Source: Tetrahymena elliotti 4EA
Lineage: Eukaryota > Ciliophora > Oligohymenophorea > Hymenostomatida > Tetrahymenidae
Length of the DNA: 64,000 nt
Assembly: GCA_000231825.2 (NCBI GenBank)
Contig: JH720368.1
Coordinates: 62,001 to 126,000, forward strand
Reading direction: 5' to 3'
Made by a program: the position numbers and the translations under genes. Below the pieces are notes generated by a model that was given only the letters and a program-made list of their open reading frames with translations, did not search any database and had not been told where the DNA came from. How positions within the stretch are numbered: position 1 is the first letter of the stretch; every line of letters starts with the position of its first letter. Below are positions 38,495 to 54,857 of the stretch, in pieces.

Positions 38495-39257
38495 TTTTAT
38501 TTAACAACTAACTAACTGTATTACTTTTAGTAAAAATTAAAATGAGTATTTTTTGTTTCTTTTTTTATAGAAAATTAAATAGAAATAAATTATTGTAATA
38601 CTTAGGAACAATAATTATCTTTTTTTATTTTAAAAATATTTAACCCTTCATAAATATCAGCCATATGAGTTAATCTACTAAAATATTTACAAATTTTAAT
38701 ATGTAAAACCAAACTAAAAACCAAAAAGAAGATCTCATCAAAATAAAGGCAAGCAAGCACATATTTCATTTTTCTTTTTAAATTTTTTATAAATTTAATT
38801 ATGGTGAATTTTGATTGTGTTAATTAATATTGAATAATCAAGAAATATCTTTCACATTGAATAATATTGTTTCTTATCAAATAGAATATTCTAAATTTTA
38901 TCAATCTATTTCGCATAAAAAAATATACAAAACTCTAACTAATACGTATGGTTTGTTAATTCATTCTTCTAAAATTTTAATTCAATAAAAAATAAACTTT
39001 CAATAAATAAAATAAAGCAAATTTTCAATAAATATTTATTTCTTTAATAAAAATTTTAACTCATTTATGAAAGCAAAGTTTTTTAATAAAAATATGGAAG
39101 AAATTGATTAAAATACCAAAGTGATATGTAGATTTATAAAATATTTACAAGATTTTTAAAATAAAGGAGGTATATTATGTTAAATTAAATATAATTTATT
39201 TTACAAATTGAAGTAGTATTTTTATATAATTATTTATGATTGTCATTTATTTTTTAA
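38495..39257. other. Intergenic
   Basis: AT-rich DNA upstream of the two-TM gene and downstream of the Asn/Gln-rich gene (both - strand). Nothing is recognised. Confidence 0.5.
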
Positions 39258-42200
39258 TCAATTATTATATTAGTTGTAATCTCTAGTAGTTAATGAAATT
39301 TTGCTGTTCATAGGGGAGTATAATCTTTCTTCGCTGTAGACTATTTATTTATTTATTTAAAATTTGTTTATTAAATGTAAAATTAATTAAAAATTAAAAA
39401 ATTTACCTCTTCCTTTTGAATTCAACTTAGATTTTGATGAAATATTTTCAATTTGCTAATTTAATCTATTATTTGAAGACTAAGTTTCTTAAATCAAGCT
39501 CTGTAAAATATAAAAAAAATATATGGTTTAAAAATTAAAATTTGTTTTTGTAAATTTACTTTTATGTGTGAATATGAGGGAATTTAACTCTAAACTACAA
39601 TCTTAGTGGGATTATACTCAGAATAATCCTTATTAACAAAGGAGTCATCAAAATTAGTATGATTTTCTTTAAGTAAAATCTATGTGAGTTTTGAAGGAGA
39701 AATTTAAGAAGCATTCATCTTTTTTTACTAATTACTTTGTAAAGAAGACTGATCAATATTGGTTTAATAGTATTAAGTTTTATTTATCTTACTCAAATTA
39801 GTTCCTATATTACCTTAAATGGGTTGATTTGTTTAAATTGTTGTTTTAGGAAGTATAAATTTATTGATATCTTAAGATTATGGATATAAATTTTCATTTC
39901 TGAGAGCACTTGAACTATCACTTTATTTTGAATTTGAAAATCTTTCTAACTGCTCTTGTTTGCTTTCATAGAACTTTCTGACATTACTTTATTTACTATT
40001 TAATCTAAGGTTAGGAGATTAACTCTTAGAAAATTCAGGAGATTGCTAATTGATATTACGAGATTAGAATCTAGAGTCGGTTTCTGATCCCCTTGATTTA
40101 TTTCTAAGCGAGATTAAATTTTAAATGCTATTTTTATCATTAGGAGCAAGCTAACTTTTCTTATTCTAATTTGGCTACCTTTAATCTTCAGGTAGATAAT
40201 AAATAACATTTTATGTTGGAGATACTGTCTACGTATATCTAACTGTGTTTGGAGAACTCTTTTCAAAATTTGGAGCATAGTATTTATTTTGATTAATTTA
40301 TGTTTATAAAAATGAGTTCTTGCCTTAATTGTTGTTTGATTCATCAATAGACTTATATGGTGATTCCATTATTTGTACTTTTTATTGTGAATGCTGATTT
40401 GAGGGTTGATTATAAGTTTTACCTCCAAGCTAGATTATCTTTCTTTATCCTTAATCTTTTTGCTAATCTGTTTTAGTTCTGCTACTATTTGGTGGATTAT
40501 ACTAAGATTGATCTTTCATTTGGTTTTAGTTATCAACTGCTAAGTAAGTATTTTAATTATTTGTTTGGGTTAAATTATTGCTACTTGGAATAAAATGCTA
40601 GTTATTTGTACCAGAATAATTCTTTTCAGTCTTGAGTATGTTGGGTGCAGAGCTCTAATTATAATTTTTAAATCCATTAAAAGTGTCTGATCTATTATTT
40701 GTATCATAATTGAGAGGAGTAGGAGTCAATGTATTTAATTAAGAACGTTTGTTTGAAGAGATCTAATTAAAATTATTACTATATTAGAATTAAGAATCCT
40801 AAGCATGATTAGAATTTGCTCTAGATCTTTAATCATTAGCTTAAGAGCTGTTTTATTAATCTTTAAACCTGATATTTTGAGAAATATAATTCTGTGGCTA
40901 GTCTAAATTTTAAGTAGAGCTGGCTCTTGACCTTTGTTCTTAATAGGCTGAGTTATTTTAAAATTGCGTTGGTTATTAAGTAGTACCTAAATGCTATTAA
41001 TTTGGGTTTAAAGGTACTGTTTAATAATTTTTATTTTCGTTGATATCTGTACTATCTAAATTTTATGAATAAGGATCTTTCATGTTTTTGATGATATTAG
41101 TTGAATCAATATAATTAGAAGAATATTGAGTTTTCTGAGGGGTTATATATTATGTTTGTGTGTTTGAGTTATTGTTAAAATTGTTGTTTGCTTTGTTTGA
41201 ACTAAAATTATTATTATTCGTCTTATTCACATCACTATGAATAGAGCTTTTATGAGAGTTACTTTATTGATAATTTATATTTATTTATGGAAAAGATTTT
41301 TAAGCAGTATTTTAAAACGTCTATGACGGTTGGTCTTCATTTTTTCTTCCATTCTCATTTTATATCTTTAGCTTTGCTTCTTTCTCACTAATAAAATTTA
41401 AGCTAAAGTTTTCTGATGCTTAACTACTCTTGAGAAGAGCAGCTTGAGAGTTATTACTTTTTTTAATATTTAGCACAGGCTCTTCAAAATCTAAATTAGG
41501 ATCTAATGGTTGATTCATATCTCTCTGGGTACTTTATGATTTTTTATCAGAACTTTATGGGTTGTTTTGGGATTTTAATATTTTTTTAGGAATAGATTCT
41601 GTTTCAAAATCCAAGTTTTAAGCCAAAGGAGGCTGCGTTTATTATATTATTTGATTATTTTTTATGGGAATTCTACTTTAATCATCAGCTAAATTAGAAG
41701 ATTGGATAGAATAAGGTCTGTTATTTAGCTCAGCTTAATGCTATAATTGTTACTCATAAATTGTATTAAGATTTTGATCATGTTGATTGCTTTGTTTGAT
41801 ATCTGGTGTTTATTTAAATGCTGTTCCCTTTTATATAGGCTAAAATGATTAAAATTATTAAGACTCCATTCCATTAACAAGACTATTCATATGTTATCCT
41901 TTATTTGCTATGCTAGCTTAACTTTGCAAGTTATTATCTTTTATGTTAATATAGCTTGCAGTAGTTTATTTATTTTTATTCTAATTACCTTTTTCGATGG
42001 TATTTTAGTTTGTACTTACAACTTAAAAATCTTAAATATCTCCAGTTTATTATTTCTTAGTCAAAAGGTTTGGGCTTTAAGAACTTTTTATTTAAAACTA
42101 AGGCAATCCTTAAATTACATTTTGGCTTAAATTAGTATTATTTTATATTTACTAAGGCTCAGGAGGATGGCTAGCCTATATTTAGAAGTTGTTGTTACTT

Positions 42201-44391
42201 TTATTATTTGGATTAAATTAGCTTTGGGTGTCTTTTGATGAGCCATTTTGCAATTAATTTACTATTCTATGGACTGAATTTTCATTTATAATTTTATCAG
42301 AATTATTTATTAAACCATGATATTAGCTTATGTTATAGTTTTTATTTTAAAGATTATTATTGTTGCCTGTATCTACGTTATTGTGAGGAGGAGTAATAGA
42401 TTATTAATTATTTTAATCTGGTTTTTATGAATCCAACTATAATTAGTTTACTATTCTGTGAACAGAACCCTCATTAATTATCTTGTCAGAGTTATTAACA
42501 AGACCTTGATATTAACTAATATTATAGTTTTTATTTTAAGGGTTGTTTTAGAGTTAAGAAAATGTTTGTTCTTTTGGATAAGAAGTACCATTTTACAGTT
42601 AATTCACAGCTCTAAATTCAGATCCCTCTTTTATAATTCTATCTGAATTATTAACAAGGCCTTGATATTCACTAATGTTATAGTTTTTATTTTAAGGGTT
42701 GTTTTACAGTTAAGAAAATTCTTGTTCTTTTGGATAAGAAGTACCGTTTTGAAGTTAATTCACAATTCTATATTCGGATCCATCTTTAATAATTCTATCG
42801 GAGTTATCAATAAGTCCTTAATATTGGCTAATATTGTAATTCTTTTTTTCAGGGTTATTTTGATTCACATTTCCATTTTCAAAGGGTAATTAGTTAGACT
42901 ACTAATTAAACTATCCAGTCTTTTAATTATTTTGTTGCAACTAATTAACTATTCTATTAACTGATTCTTCTTTAATAATATTTTCTGAATTATTTACAAG
43001 TCCATAGTATTGGCTTATGTTATAATTTTTATTATTTGGATTATTTTAACTGATTTTAAAATTAGAATTAGCCTGCTCATTTGGGTATTTAGTATACTCA
43101 TCAGGATATGCATTCAAAGGAGTTGATTCTTGCTTAACTAAAGGATTAAATTTACTTTAAGTTTAAGCATTACGAGAAGGAGATCTTTTAGTGGGTTCCT
43201 ATTTTTCTTCCTCTTCTTCATAGTCTGTGTGAATTGGCATTTCATAAACATTAATAGGTGAAGTAAATTTTTAGCCTAAATCAGTTTTGAAGTTATAGTT
43301 TTGAGGATTTTTCTTTTCTCTAATTATGCTGCTGTTATAAGACACTTGGTCAGAATGGATGTTATTATTTTTAACTATTTAAGATAATTTAACTTTATTT
43401 GAGAGACTAGAAATGGCATCTTAATTGTCATAGTTTTTTTCATTTTAATATTTATCTGATAATAATTCTTAATAAACTTCTTCAAATTCATTAAAGGTTG
43501 ATTATTTTCTATTATTATTCTATTGTAAGTTAGATTAATATTTGCTTCTTTACAAAGATGCCTAATCAATAGGTTGATTAAACAAACTATTTTCGTTTTT
43601 TTTGCTTGAAATAATTTAACTTATTTCTGATTATTTTTTTGGTTTATTTCTTTCTATTTTAATTGTAGTTTATAATTTATTCTTTTCTTAAAAGAATATG
43701 TCAAACTAATTGGAGTCGTTCGAATTCTCTTAACCCCCAAATTAGAAATTTTTACTAATATTCTTCATGTCTTCAAAGTCTATTTTCTCTATTCTATCTA
43801 CCTCCATCAGAGTTTTTTATTTTAAATAATCTACAAACTAAGTCGTTTCCTACTTTTTTACAGAACAAGTAGCCTCTTCTTGTCTCTCCTGACATCCCCT
43901 AATATTAAAATTCATAGGAACAGCATTTATTAAAGAGCAATTAACCTTTAATCAAAAAAATATAATTAATTTTTAAATCTCAGTAAAATATAATTCATCT
44001 AAATATGTTAACAACAATATAATAATTTTACATTTTGAAGTAAAACTCCATTCATAAAAAAATCTGCAATATTTTAACACCTATTGATTTCTTTCATTTT
44101 TCTAATCAAAGGGTCATCCTTTTTCTATTTCTTTTTATCTTGCTAAAACTTTAATGATAATAAAGCCTTTTCTGATGAAACCGATCGTTTTTAACTAGTA
44201 CTGTCAGCCACTTAAAATCGAGTAGCTGCCAAAGGCCTTGGTTATTCAGATTTACTGAGAGGTTGAACTACAGTAGATCTCTCAGTAGCAAAATTATTTT
44301 TTCTTTCTTACTCAAAACCTAACTATAATTCATCAAGCTTGACATCAAACTCTCCATATTTTTTTTGCTTCTTAACTTAATTTTATCCCAT
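39258..44391 (-). CDS. Large Asn/Gln/Ser-rich low-complexity protein with five tandem repeats
   Basis: Exons 44391-44032, 43945-39560, 39500-39407 and 39340-39258 (introns 86, 59 and 66 nt), 1640 aa. The 4.4-kb main exon has no TGA. The N-terminal about 120 residues are charged and may fold (KYGEFDVKLDELQLGFEQER; NRCQNIADFFMNGVLL). The rest is mostly disordered Asn/Gln/Ser sequence. Residues about 420-705 contain five copies of a unit whose core is YNISQYQGLVNNSDKIINE, then HRIVNQLQNG. Small folded-looking blocks recur elsewhere (KLTQILLKENHTNFDDSF). Such prion-like sequence is common in ciliates and may mediate assembly or granule formation. No catalytic domain is seen and no function can be assigned. 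Confidence 0.8.
42195..43050 (-). repeat. Five-copy coding tandem repeat
   Basis: Five degenerate units in the Asn/Gln-rich gene. The middle two are close copies with a period of about 156 bp (52 codons): on the + strand atagtttttattttaagggt recurs near 42523 and 42679. The outer units have diverged linkers but keep Y-N-I-S-x-Y-x-G-L, N-S-x-x-I-I and R-x-V-N-Q-L. Confidence 0.85.
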
Positions 44392-46573
44392 TTCTATCAA
44401 ATAGAATTATAAGTGTGAATTTATAATGGCTATCTTTGAATATTTATGCTAATTTCTTTATTTTTAATTCTTAATTTTAATATTTTTTTACTTTTTAGTT
44501 TTTTTTTCAATAAATTTTGATTAAAGCAATCATATATTAATGAATAACTTCATTTCATACAAAAATAAATATTTATTTTTCTTAATACTGAACAAAATTG
44601 TTTGAATTATTCATTTATATTCGATTCAACTAATAAAAAAATAATAAAAAACCTTCTAATAGTAAATAATTTCTGTAAAACTCAGTATAAAGTATAATAA
44701 TATAGATTTATAATTACAAAAATAAAATCTTGTGGAATAGTAATTTAATTCAAGTAATAACTATTGTATCACAAAAAAAAGTTTATCGTTAAATATTAAT
44801 AAATTTTATCAAATGTAGATATTACAATATTTAAATGTGCGTTAAGATTTATAATAAAATTTAATTTAATATTATAAAATTAAAATAATAGAAATGAATT
44901 TAATATTTAACAAAATATTCAATTTATTTGTAAAATGTTAAGACTCCAAAAATTATTATTATCTATCATATTGATTTAGATTTCTTTAAATTCTACAAAT
45001 CTAATTTTATTAATTTCTTTTGATGTTTTTTATAATAATATAATTAATTTTAATTTCTTTTAAATACAATTTTTTAAGTTAAAAATATCAAATATCAAAA
45101 ATTGTTAATTTAATGTTCTTAAAAATATAATAATGAGTAAAAATATTCATAATTTTTGAAGAAAATAAAACCAAATTAAATTTTTATCTATTAATTTTAA
45201 TCTTATTCTAAGAAATTCTTAGTTTAACAATAAAATATTTATCTTTTTTTTCATCATTAAGATAATTTATTTGTGAATTTAGTTGAAAAAGAAAATAATA
45301 ACTCAAATAAATTATTAGCATTATGAATTTATAGGAAAAATTTATTATTAGATTTTAAAAATTCAACAAATAAAAATGGGTGCCATAATTCATTTTACAC
45401 AGTTAAAAATATCTAGAAATATTCTTCATTTTAAAATATTAAATATTTAAATAAAATTTTAAAATGATAATCAATAATTAATCAGAAGAAAGCTAAATAC
45501 TTATTATAAAATAAGTTAAAATTTCATAGCATTTTTAAAAATTGAAATAAATATTAGTAGAATTCACACTTCAGACGAATACAAAATTAGTTTAAAATTC
45601 TTATTTAATAAAATCAAATAATAAAATTGAAATAAATTTTTATCTCTTTAGTGATTTTTGTTTTCTTTAAAATGATCAGATAAAAGTAGTTTTCAAAGAT
45701 ACTTTTGTAGAATAGTTAATTTTTTTGTTTTTAGTTTAAAAATGATTAATGAAATGTTTTTTACTTTTAAATAAAGGCATAAGCGAAATAAAATGTTTTA
45801 ATTTTTCAACAATTTAAAAAAAATCATAAGTAACAAAATATCAGATAATGATTTTGATAAAGATTTTACTTGAACTAGGAAATAAGAATATCTATCAAAA
45901 AGTGAATTTTAAAATATTGAATAACTTAAGTTGAAATGAATTAGTTGTTCATAAATATCTTCTTGGATTCAAAAGAATTTGTCGAATGATTAGGTCATCA
46001 AATATCTTTTCAATAAAATTCATAAAAATCAAATAAAGAAATACTAATCGTGAATAACTAACAGTTTGAGATACTAATTGATTAAAACTATAAAAATGTT
46101 AAGAATTTGAAAATGGTAATAATTTTTTATTGAAAAATAAATGAGTGAGAATGTTTTTGTTTGTGCATGTATGAGATTTGATTTGTTTTAAATAAAAAAT
46201 GTATGAAGAGGGAATAAATAAACTAATGAATAGAATGAAAAAAGAAGATGGAGAGATTATGAATTAAAAATTAATAAATAAAGAATCTATTTAATAATGT
46301 AGCATGAAATAATTAAAAACAATAAAATGAAAGAAAAAAGATAGAGAGAAAGAAGGGAAAAGAAATATTAAAATTGGGGAGAGGAGAAAAGGAAAGGAAC
46401 TTAGAAATGAAAATTCATTGAGGAAGTGGGAAGGAATTAAATTTACGAGAGAAAAAAAAAAAGACAAGAGCGTAAATTAAATAAAATATGACAATACAAA
46501 GGAAAACTAAATAAATAATAATAAATTATTTATCATTTAAAATAAAAAACAGGATATTTAGAAAATAAAAGAA
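44392..46573. other. Gene-free stretch with purine-rich tract before ATP synthase beta
   Basis: This 2.2 kb region between divergent genes has no supported ORF. Most is AT-rich. Its last part, about 46195-46480 and strongest from 46325, is strikingly purine-rich on the + strand (blocks such as agagagaaagaagggaaaag and gaggagaaaaggaaaggaac) just upstream of the ATP synthase beta start. It may be part of that promoter or 5' UTR; this is inference. Confidence 0.5.
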
Positions 46574-49561
<2,988 letters not shown>

Positions 49562-50726
49562 AATAACTTATGATGAAAGAGGATTAATCCATAAATCAAT
49601 CAATACATGTTTTCAAAATAACAAAATGTGCATAAAGAGTATCTATCTTAAAAGATCAGTATTTATTCACAATGTTTATTTTTACATATTTGATTATCAA
49701 TCAACTTACAATTTCTCACATATAATTCACCTCACATTTCATTTATCTTTTATCATTCAATAATTTCAAACCTATAAAAAGAGTTTCATATTTGTAAATC
49801 TATCGTATTAAAATAATTAAATCTACCATCTATTTTTATTACTCTCAAATTAATATTATAATTGTAAATTTAATCAACCACCATATAAAATTTCTTATTA
49901 CATAAGAAAAAAAAAGACGAATTCACCATATCAAATTTGTAATAACCCTAATTTTTCAAATATCAAGACCTTTTTAAAAACTCTAAATTTTTGAAAATTT
50001 AAGGGATTAAAAAAAAAATTATCTCTCTTCCATGCCTTCATGTTTATTCAAAAATTTAGCAAGAATTAAGGTATTTTTTGGCTATTAAGTAGCTCAATAT
50101 GCTATTTGATAAAATAGTATTTAAACTAAAATGCTTGAAAAATTGAAACTTCTAAATTTCATTTTTTTGACTCAATCAATATATTATATTATTATTTTAA
50201 AGTTTAGCAAAATAAAATCAATAACACAAATACTAGCATAAATTAAAGTTCATAAATTAGCTAAGAGTATTAAATATCGAGAAATAATCATTTTTGATAA
50301 AAAAATTTCCAAATAATGTTTTTTTTGAATATGAAATATATTTTTGTAATTAAATTGGAGAAAATGATAAAAAAGGAAACAAAAACCCCAAAATTAAAGT
50401 AAGATTTGGAATTTAACTTTATGATAATAACTTAGAAAGTAAAGTAATTATATCTATCTAATATATATGTATAAATAAATGCATTTGTAATTAATCTATC
50501 TCTTTAATTTGACATATCATAATTTTTTAAATAATACATTATTAATAAATTAATGAAATTTTCTAATTTAAATCTCTTCAAATATTACAATAACTTCATA
50601 TTACTATGCAAATATGATTAAAACAAACTAAGGTTTTTACAATAGTTAAAATGGTAGTTGATAATATTTAGAGTAGCTTTTAAATTAGCTTTTCAATGAA
50701 TAAGTAATCATTATTTTCTAATAGTT
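49562..50726. other. Intergenic between convergent genes
   Basis: AT-rich, with the 3' flanks of ATP synthase beta and uS17m. No supported ORF. Confidence 0.55.
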
Positions 50727-51608
50727 TCAAATTTCTTTAGAAAGCTTGGTATCAAGAGCTTCTGATAATGATTTTTACTCTCTTCTAGATTCAGACTTAG
50801 ATCTAACCTTATCCTTCTTCTTTTATGTTGATTCAACTTTTCTTAAATTAGCCATAGCACGAGTTAAAGCCTTTGCTTTAAGAGCAGACTTTAAGGTGAC
50901 TTCATCCTTTTTATTCTTAATTTCAGTTCTTTGTTATTCTCTTTCATAAAATTCTTGATAAAGTCTTTAATATTCTTTCTTAAGTTATTCACTCATTTCC
51001 TTCTTTTCTTGACCTTCCTTATAATAAGTATCTCTAGGGAATGGTTTTACAATATTTCTAACATAATAATGTTTCATTGTGGAGATTGGTAACATAGACT
51101 TGATGACAACTTTATCTCCAGTAATGCAAAAGTTTTCTTAATCATGGACTTGATATTTGCTGACTTTAGATTTAAATTCTTTTGTTTTAGGATACCAATA
51201 TCTGTAGTCTACCTTAACCTAATTAATTATGAAAAATGCAAATTAAAATCAAATCTTAAAATATACACTTAGAGAGCAAATAATCCTAATTTAATTCATA
51301 AAACACTCTAATAAAACATTTTCATTTCACAAATTTATTCATTTTTTCTTCTAGAAATCTATTTTTAAAAGAATGCTTGCTAATCCAAAAAAAATGTCTT
51401 TTAAACAATCATAATTTTATCATAAATTAGGAGAAGAAAATTTGAATGTATCTATCTCTTTTTTATTAATTATGCTAATTACTGTGACAGTTTTATCCAT
51501 CTTTCCGTGTTATATAACGGTTCCGAATAATTCTCTGCCTGAGCTTAATAATTTCAAGCCAGTAGCACCATTTCTAATTGGGTTAAGCAAATTCCAAACT
51601 GATGACAT
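50727..51608 (-). CDS. MRPS17: Mitochondrial small-subunit ribosomal protein uS17m
   Basis: Two exons, 51608-51483 and 51218-50727 (264-nt intron, phase 0), 205 aa. Residues about 30-95 are the S17 OB-fold: GTVIQHGKMDKTVTVKVDY, then YPKTKEFKSKVSKYQVHDQE, ITGDKVVIKSMLPISTMKHY and VRNIVKPFPR. The order and the K-M-D-K-T-V motif match bacterial/mitochondrial uS17. The splice falls between T-V-T and V-K-V inside the first strand, and joins perfectly. The N-terminal part (MSSVWNLLNPIRNGATGLKL) fits a mitochondrial presequence. A C-terminal extension of about 110 residues is Lys/Glu-rich and coiled-coil-like, absent from bacterial S17, as is common for ciliate mitoribosomal proteins. The + strand frame at 51442 is the shadow of exon 1. 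Confidence 0.9.
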
Positions 51609-52656
51609 TTATATTTACTATGTATGATCTACTTTAAATCTAGCTTTGAGATTTTGATTTAATATATTTAATCAAATTTTTTTAAGAAAAATCTTATTAT
51701 TTCTTTATTTGTGGACAAATAAATAGATCTTCTAAAAAACATTATAATTTTCATGCTACTACCTTTGAATCTTTATTTTAGAATTTAATCAAAAGTAGAT
51801 ATTAAGTTTTAGTTTTTAAAATTTAATATATTTTCTTCAATAGAATTAAAAAAAAATCTTATTTAAATGAGATTCTTTATCTAGTTTTTCCTTTAAATAT
51901 TAATAAGCCTCTATTTTTATTCAATTTAAATTCGCAAATTATTTCTTTTGAGTTTAAACTTATATGAAATTTAGAAAATAGCCTTAAAAATTTCTTCCTT
52001 ACAGTAATATTTTCTTTAAATTGATTTTAGTTATTTGAATAATTAAACTCCTTAAGTAACAAATTTATTTTAATAATCATCGAGTTTAATGAAATTATAC
52101 TTAAATTCATTCATTTTAAATCAAAAAAAGTAAATTTGAAGTGAGTTTAATTTAAACTTTATCAAACTTAAAAATTTAATTTTATAACTTTAAAATAAAG
52201 AAATATATGATATATTAGAAATAAAAAGAATCCTAAGATTCTATCAAATATCTCAATTCTTTTTTGATGCTCTTTGAAAATATTTTAAAATTATTTGGAT
52301 TTTTGTAGTTTGATTAAAATTATGTTAATTTTTACAATTTATTTAAATAAAATGAAATATTTTTAAAATAGATTTTAAGGTTTTAGCAAATTACTTTAGG
52401 TTACATCTAATTTGAATAAAATATACTTGTGAAAATCTTTTATAAAAATTATTTTTGTTTTTATTTTGATCTAAATGAATTTTTCTTGTAACATAATGAT
52501 TTAATATTTATATTAATATACAATTTAGGATTCAATGATTAATATCTAATAATTAACTTTTCACAAATTCCAGTTTAGTTATTTTTTTTGATTGGTTTAT
52601 AATTCTAAAATATAAGTAATATTGATTATAGCCTCAATTATAAAATTCAATTTAAG
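51609..52656. other. Intergenic between divergent genes
   Basis: AT-rich, with promoters expected for uS17m (-) and the coiled-coil gene (+). Nothing is recognised. Confidence 0.5.
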
Positions 52657-54857
52657 ATGAATATGAGTGATACATTCAACGATAGCTACCATAATGATAA
52701 AGTGCAAAATAGTTAAAGTAAGCATCTTAATTGTATTTAATAAACTTTATTTATAGTGATCCTTTAAATATTACTAAAAGATAGACCTCCATCAAATAAA
52801 AATGCTTAGTAAAAAGATGATCATCAAACAAAAAATATATCAAATTAAAGATATGAATAGTAGCACCATTAAGAACAATAGAATATTTAACATGCCAATT
52901 ATTAATAAGGTCAAAAGATAAACCATAATGACTAAAAATAGTATACTTAAAATGAAAACTAATAAAGATTGTAGACAGATAGTTTTGTTGATTAAACACC
53001 ATTTAGTTAAAATTATGAATAATTAGATAAATCTTCCTAAATAAATGAGCTTTCAGAAATGTAGTAATAATATAATTTAACTTTGAATATTATTTAATTA
53101 AAATAATTTTAAAAATTAGGGTTAATGCAGATAAAAATAATAATAATACCAACATTTTAGATGATTTGAATACAAACAGAAACAATTAAAAAAATGATAA
53201 AATTGATAACAATAACTTAATCTAGGATTAGTAATAAGAAAAAATTCGTTCAAGAGGAGAAAATACCTCCAAGCCTTAATCAACTAATTCATTAGCTCAA
53301 GGGTACATTTAGATAGACTCTCTTATAAAGCAAAATTAAACTTTGAGGGAATAATTAAAAGATATGGCTACTACACTAGACTAGATTATTGAAAAAGAAA
53401 AAGAATAAAGATAATAGAAATACAACTAACTAAATAGGAATGTTGATAATGAATAAATAAAACAAAAAAAAAAGGAACTATAAAAATAACAAGAAATCAT
53501 CCAACAAAATAGAATTATTATTTAATAAAAAAAACGCCAATTAGATTTTAATTTTGACATCAACAGGTATTCTTAATTTTTTATAACTTATGCATGAGTT
53601 TAAAATACTAAAAATTTAAAATAAAAGAATCACAGAAAAAGAAAATGAGATTAAAAGATTGAAAAAGCAATTAGATGAAATACTTTCTGAAAAACAAGGA
53701 TTAAAAAGAATTTAAGAAGAATAAAAGAAGGCAAAAATGGAATTTGAAAGATAAGAATATAAGGACTAAGTAGATTATATTATATAAAACTTAATTAGAA
53801 TATATTATTTCTATTTAATTAGCTTGAATTAGTTAGAAAGCAGTACTTTCATGTAAGAGAAGAGAATTAAAAACTACAAGATGAATTATTGCAAAAAGAT
53901 AGAGAGTTAAAAAAATATATTGATGAGTTAAAATAAAGAACAGAAAAAGTCAGAACTGTTAACATAAAAATCAAAGAGTAGTAAAGAAAGAAACCTATTT
54001 TTAATGAAAAAGAACCTGATCCAGATGAAGATGTAAATATTATTTATTTATTGATGTAAAAGTAATAAAAACTTTATTTTAGATATCTGAAGAAGGATTG
54101 TAAATTTTAGAAGAAAAAGTTAAAGATTTGGAAAAGGAAAAAAAAGATCTAGAAATACTTTTTGTAGAAAAAATAAAAGCTTTAGAAAGAGAAAGAAAAT
54201 AGCAATAATAATAAGCAGAGAAAAAATTAGCCATTCTTAAAGAAAGAGAAAAGGTGAGCATAATTTATTTCTAATTTTTTTAATCAAATATTTTTTCTTA
54301 ATTTTCAATTCAATTTCAATAACCATTTTCACAGAAAACAGAAAGAAAGATTTTATTTATTTAGTAATTTTAGCTTGCTCAATAAGATTAATAAGATTGA
54401 AAATCAAAATAAATACTTTGTTCGATTGATAGATTGATTGTTCTTTACACTATTTTTTTTATCATTTTACCATTTTATCTAATAAAAATTTTTTAAAGAC
54501 ATGTTTCAATTTAAATTTAGATTTTCTTTTTAATTCAATTAAATTACTTTTTTTAAATAGAATTTAAAAATCACAACAATGAAAATAAAGGAAATATCAA
54601 AATTTATTAAGGCTACAGCTCTAGAAAACGAAAAAAGTAAATATGTTTAAAAATCTTAACTTATTTTATCTTTTTTTTTTACTAAATAGGATCTCATTAG
54701 TAAAATTAATAACTAAGTTAATTAGAGTAAGACAATTTAAATGTAATTTTTACAATTTTTTATTGGTTTAATATTGATTAATTCAATAATTAAAAATTAG
54801 GTTAATCTCAGACATAGGCCAAGTGCGATTTCTCAAAATAAATCCCCTTAAAATTGA
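52657..54857 (+). CDS. Coiled-coil protein, nine exons
   Basis: Exons 52657-52717, 52757-53060, 53120-53566, 53628-53769, 53823-54032, 54083-54253, 54561-54636, 54690-54742 and 54801-54857; 506 aa. All eight introns (39, 59, 61, 53, 50, 307, 53 and 58 nt) are GT..AG and frame-consistent. The first, 39 nt, has no in-frame stop and was assigned because it removes a hydrophobic intrusion and has ideal ends. The N-terminal 100 residues are Gln/Asn/His-rich and disordered. From about residue 170 to 470 the chain is an almost continuous Glu/Lys/Leu heptad coiled coil (EKENEIKRLKKQLDEI, LEEKVKDLEKEKKDLEIL). It ends RHRPSAISQNKSPQN. Likely structural or cytoskeletal; no named family is recognised. 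Confidence 0.75.

Noticed and set aside
42458..42889. Two similar + strand frames rich in Ile/Leu/Phe, looking like repeated membrane proteins
   Set aside because: They are antisense shadows of the tandem repeat units in the Asn/Gln-rich gene.
44061..44080. Alternative donor at 44080 (AATAG|GTGTTA) for the first intron of the Asn/Gln-rich gene
   Set aside because: Splicing from there to 43945 leads to an immediate TGA; the donor at 44031 keeps frame and retains protein-like sequence.
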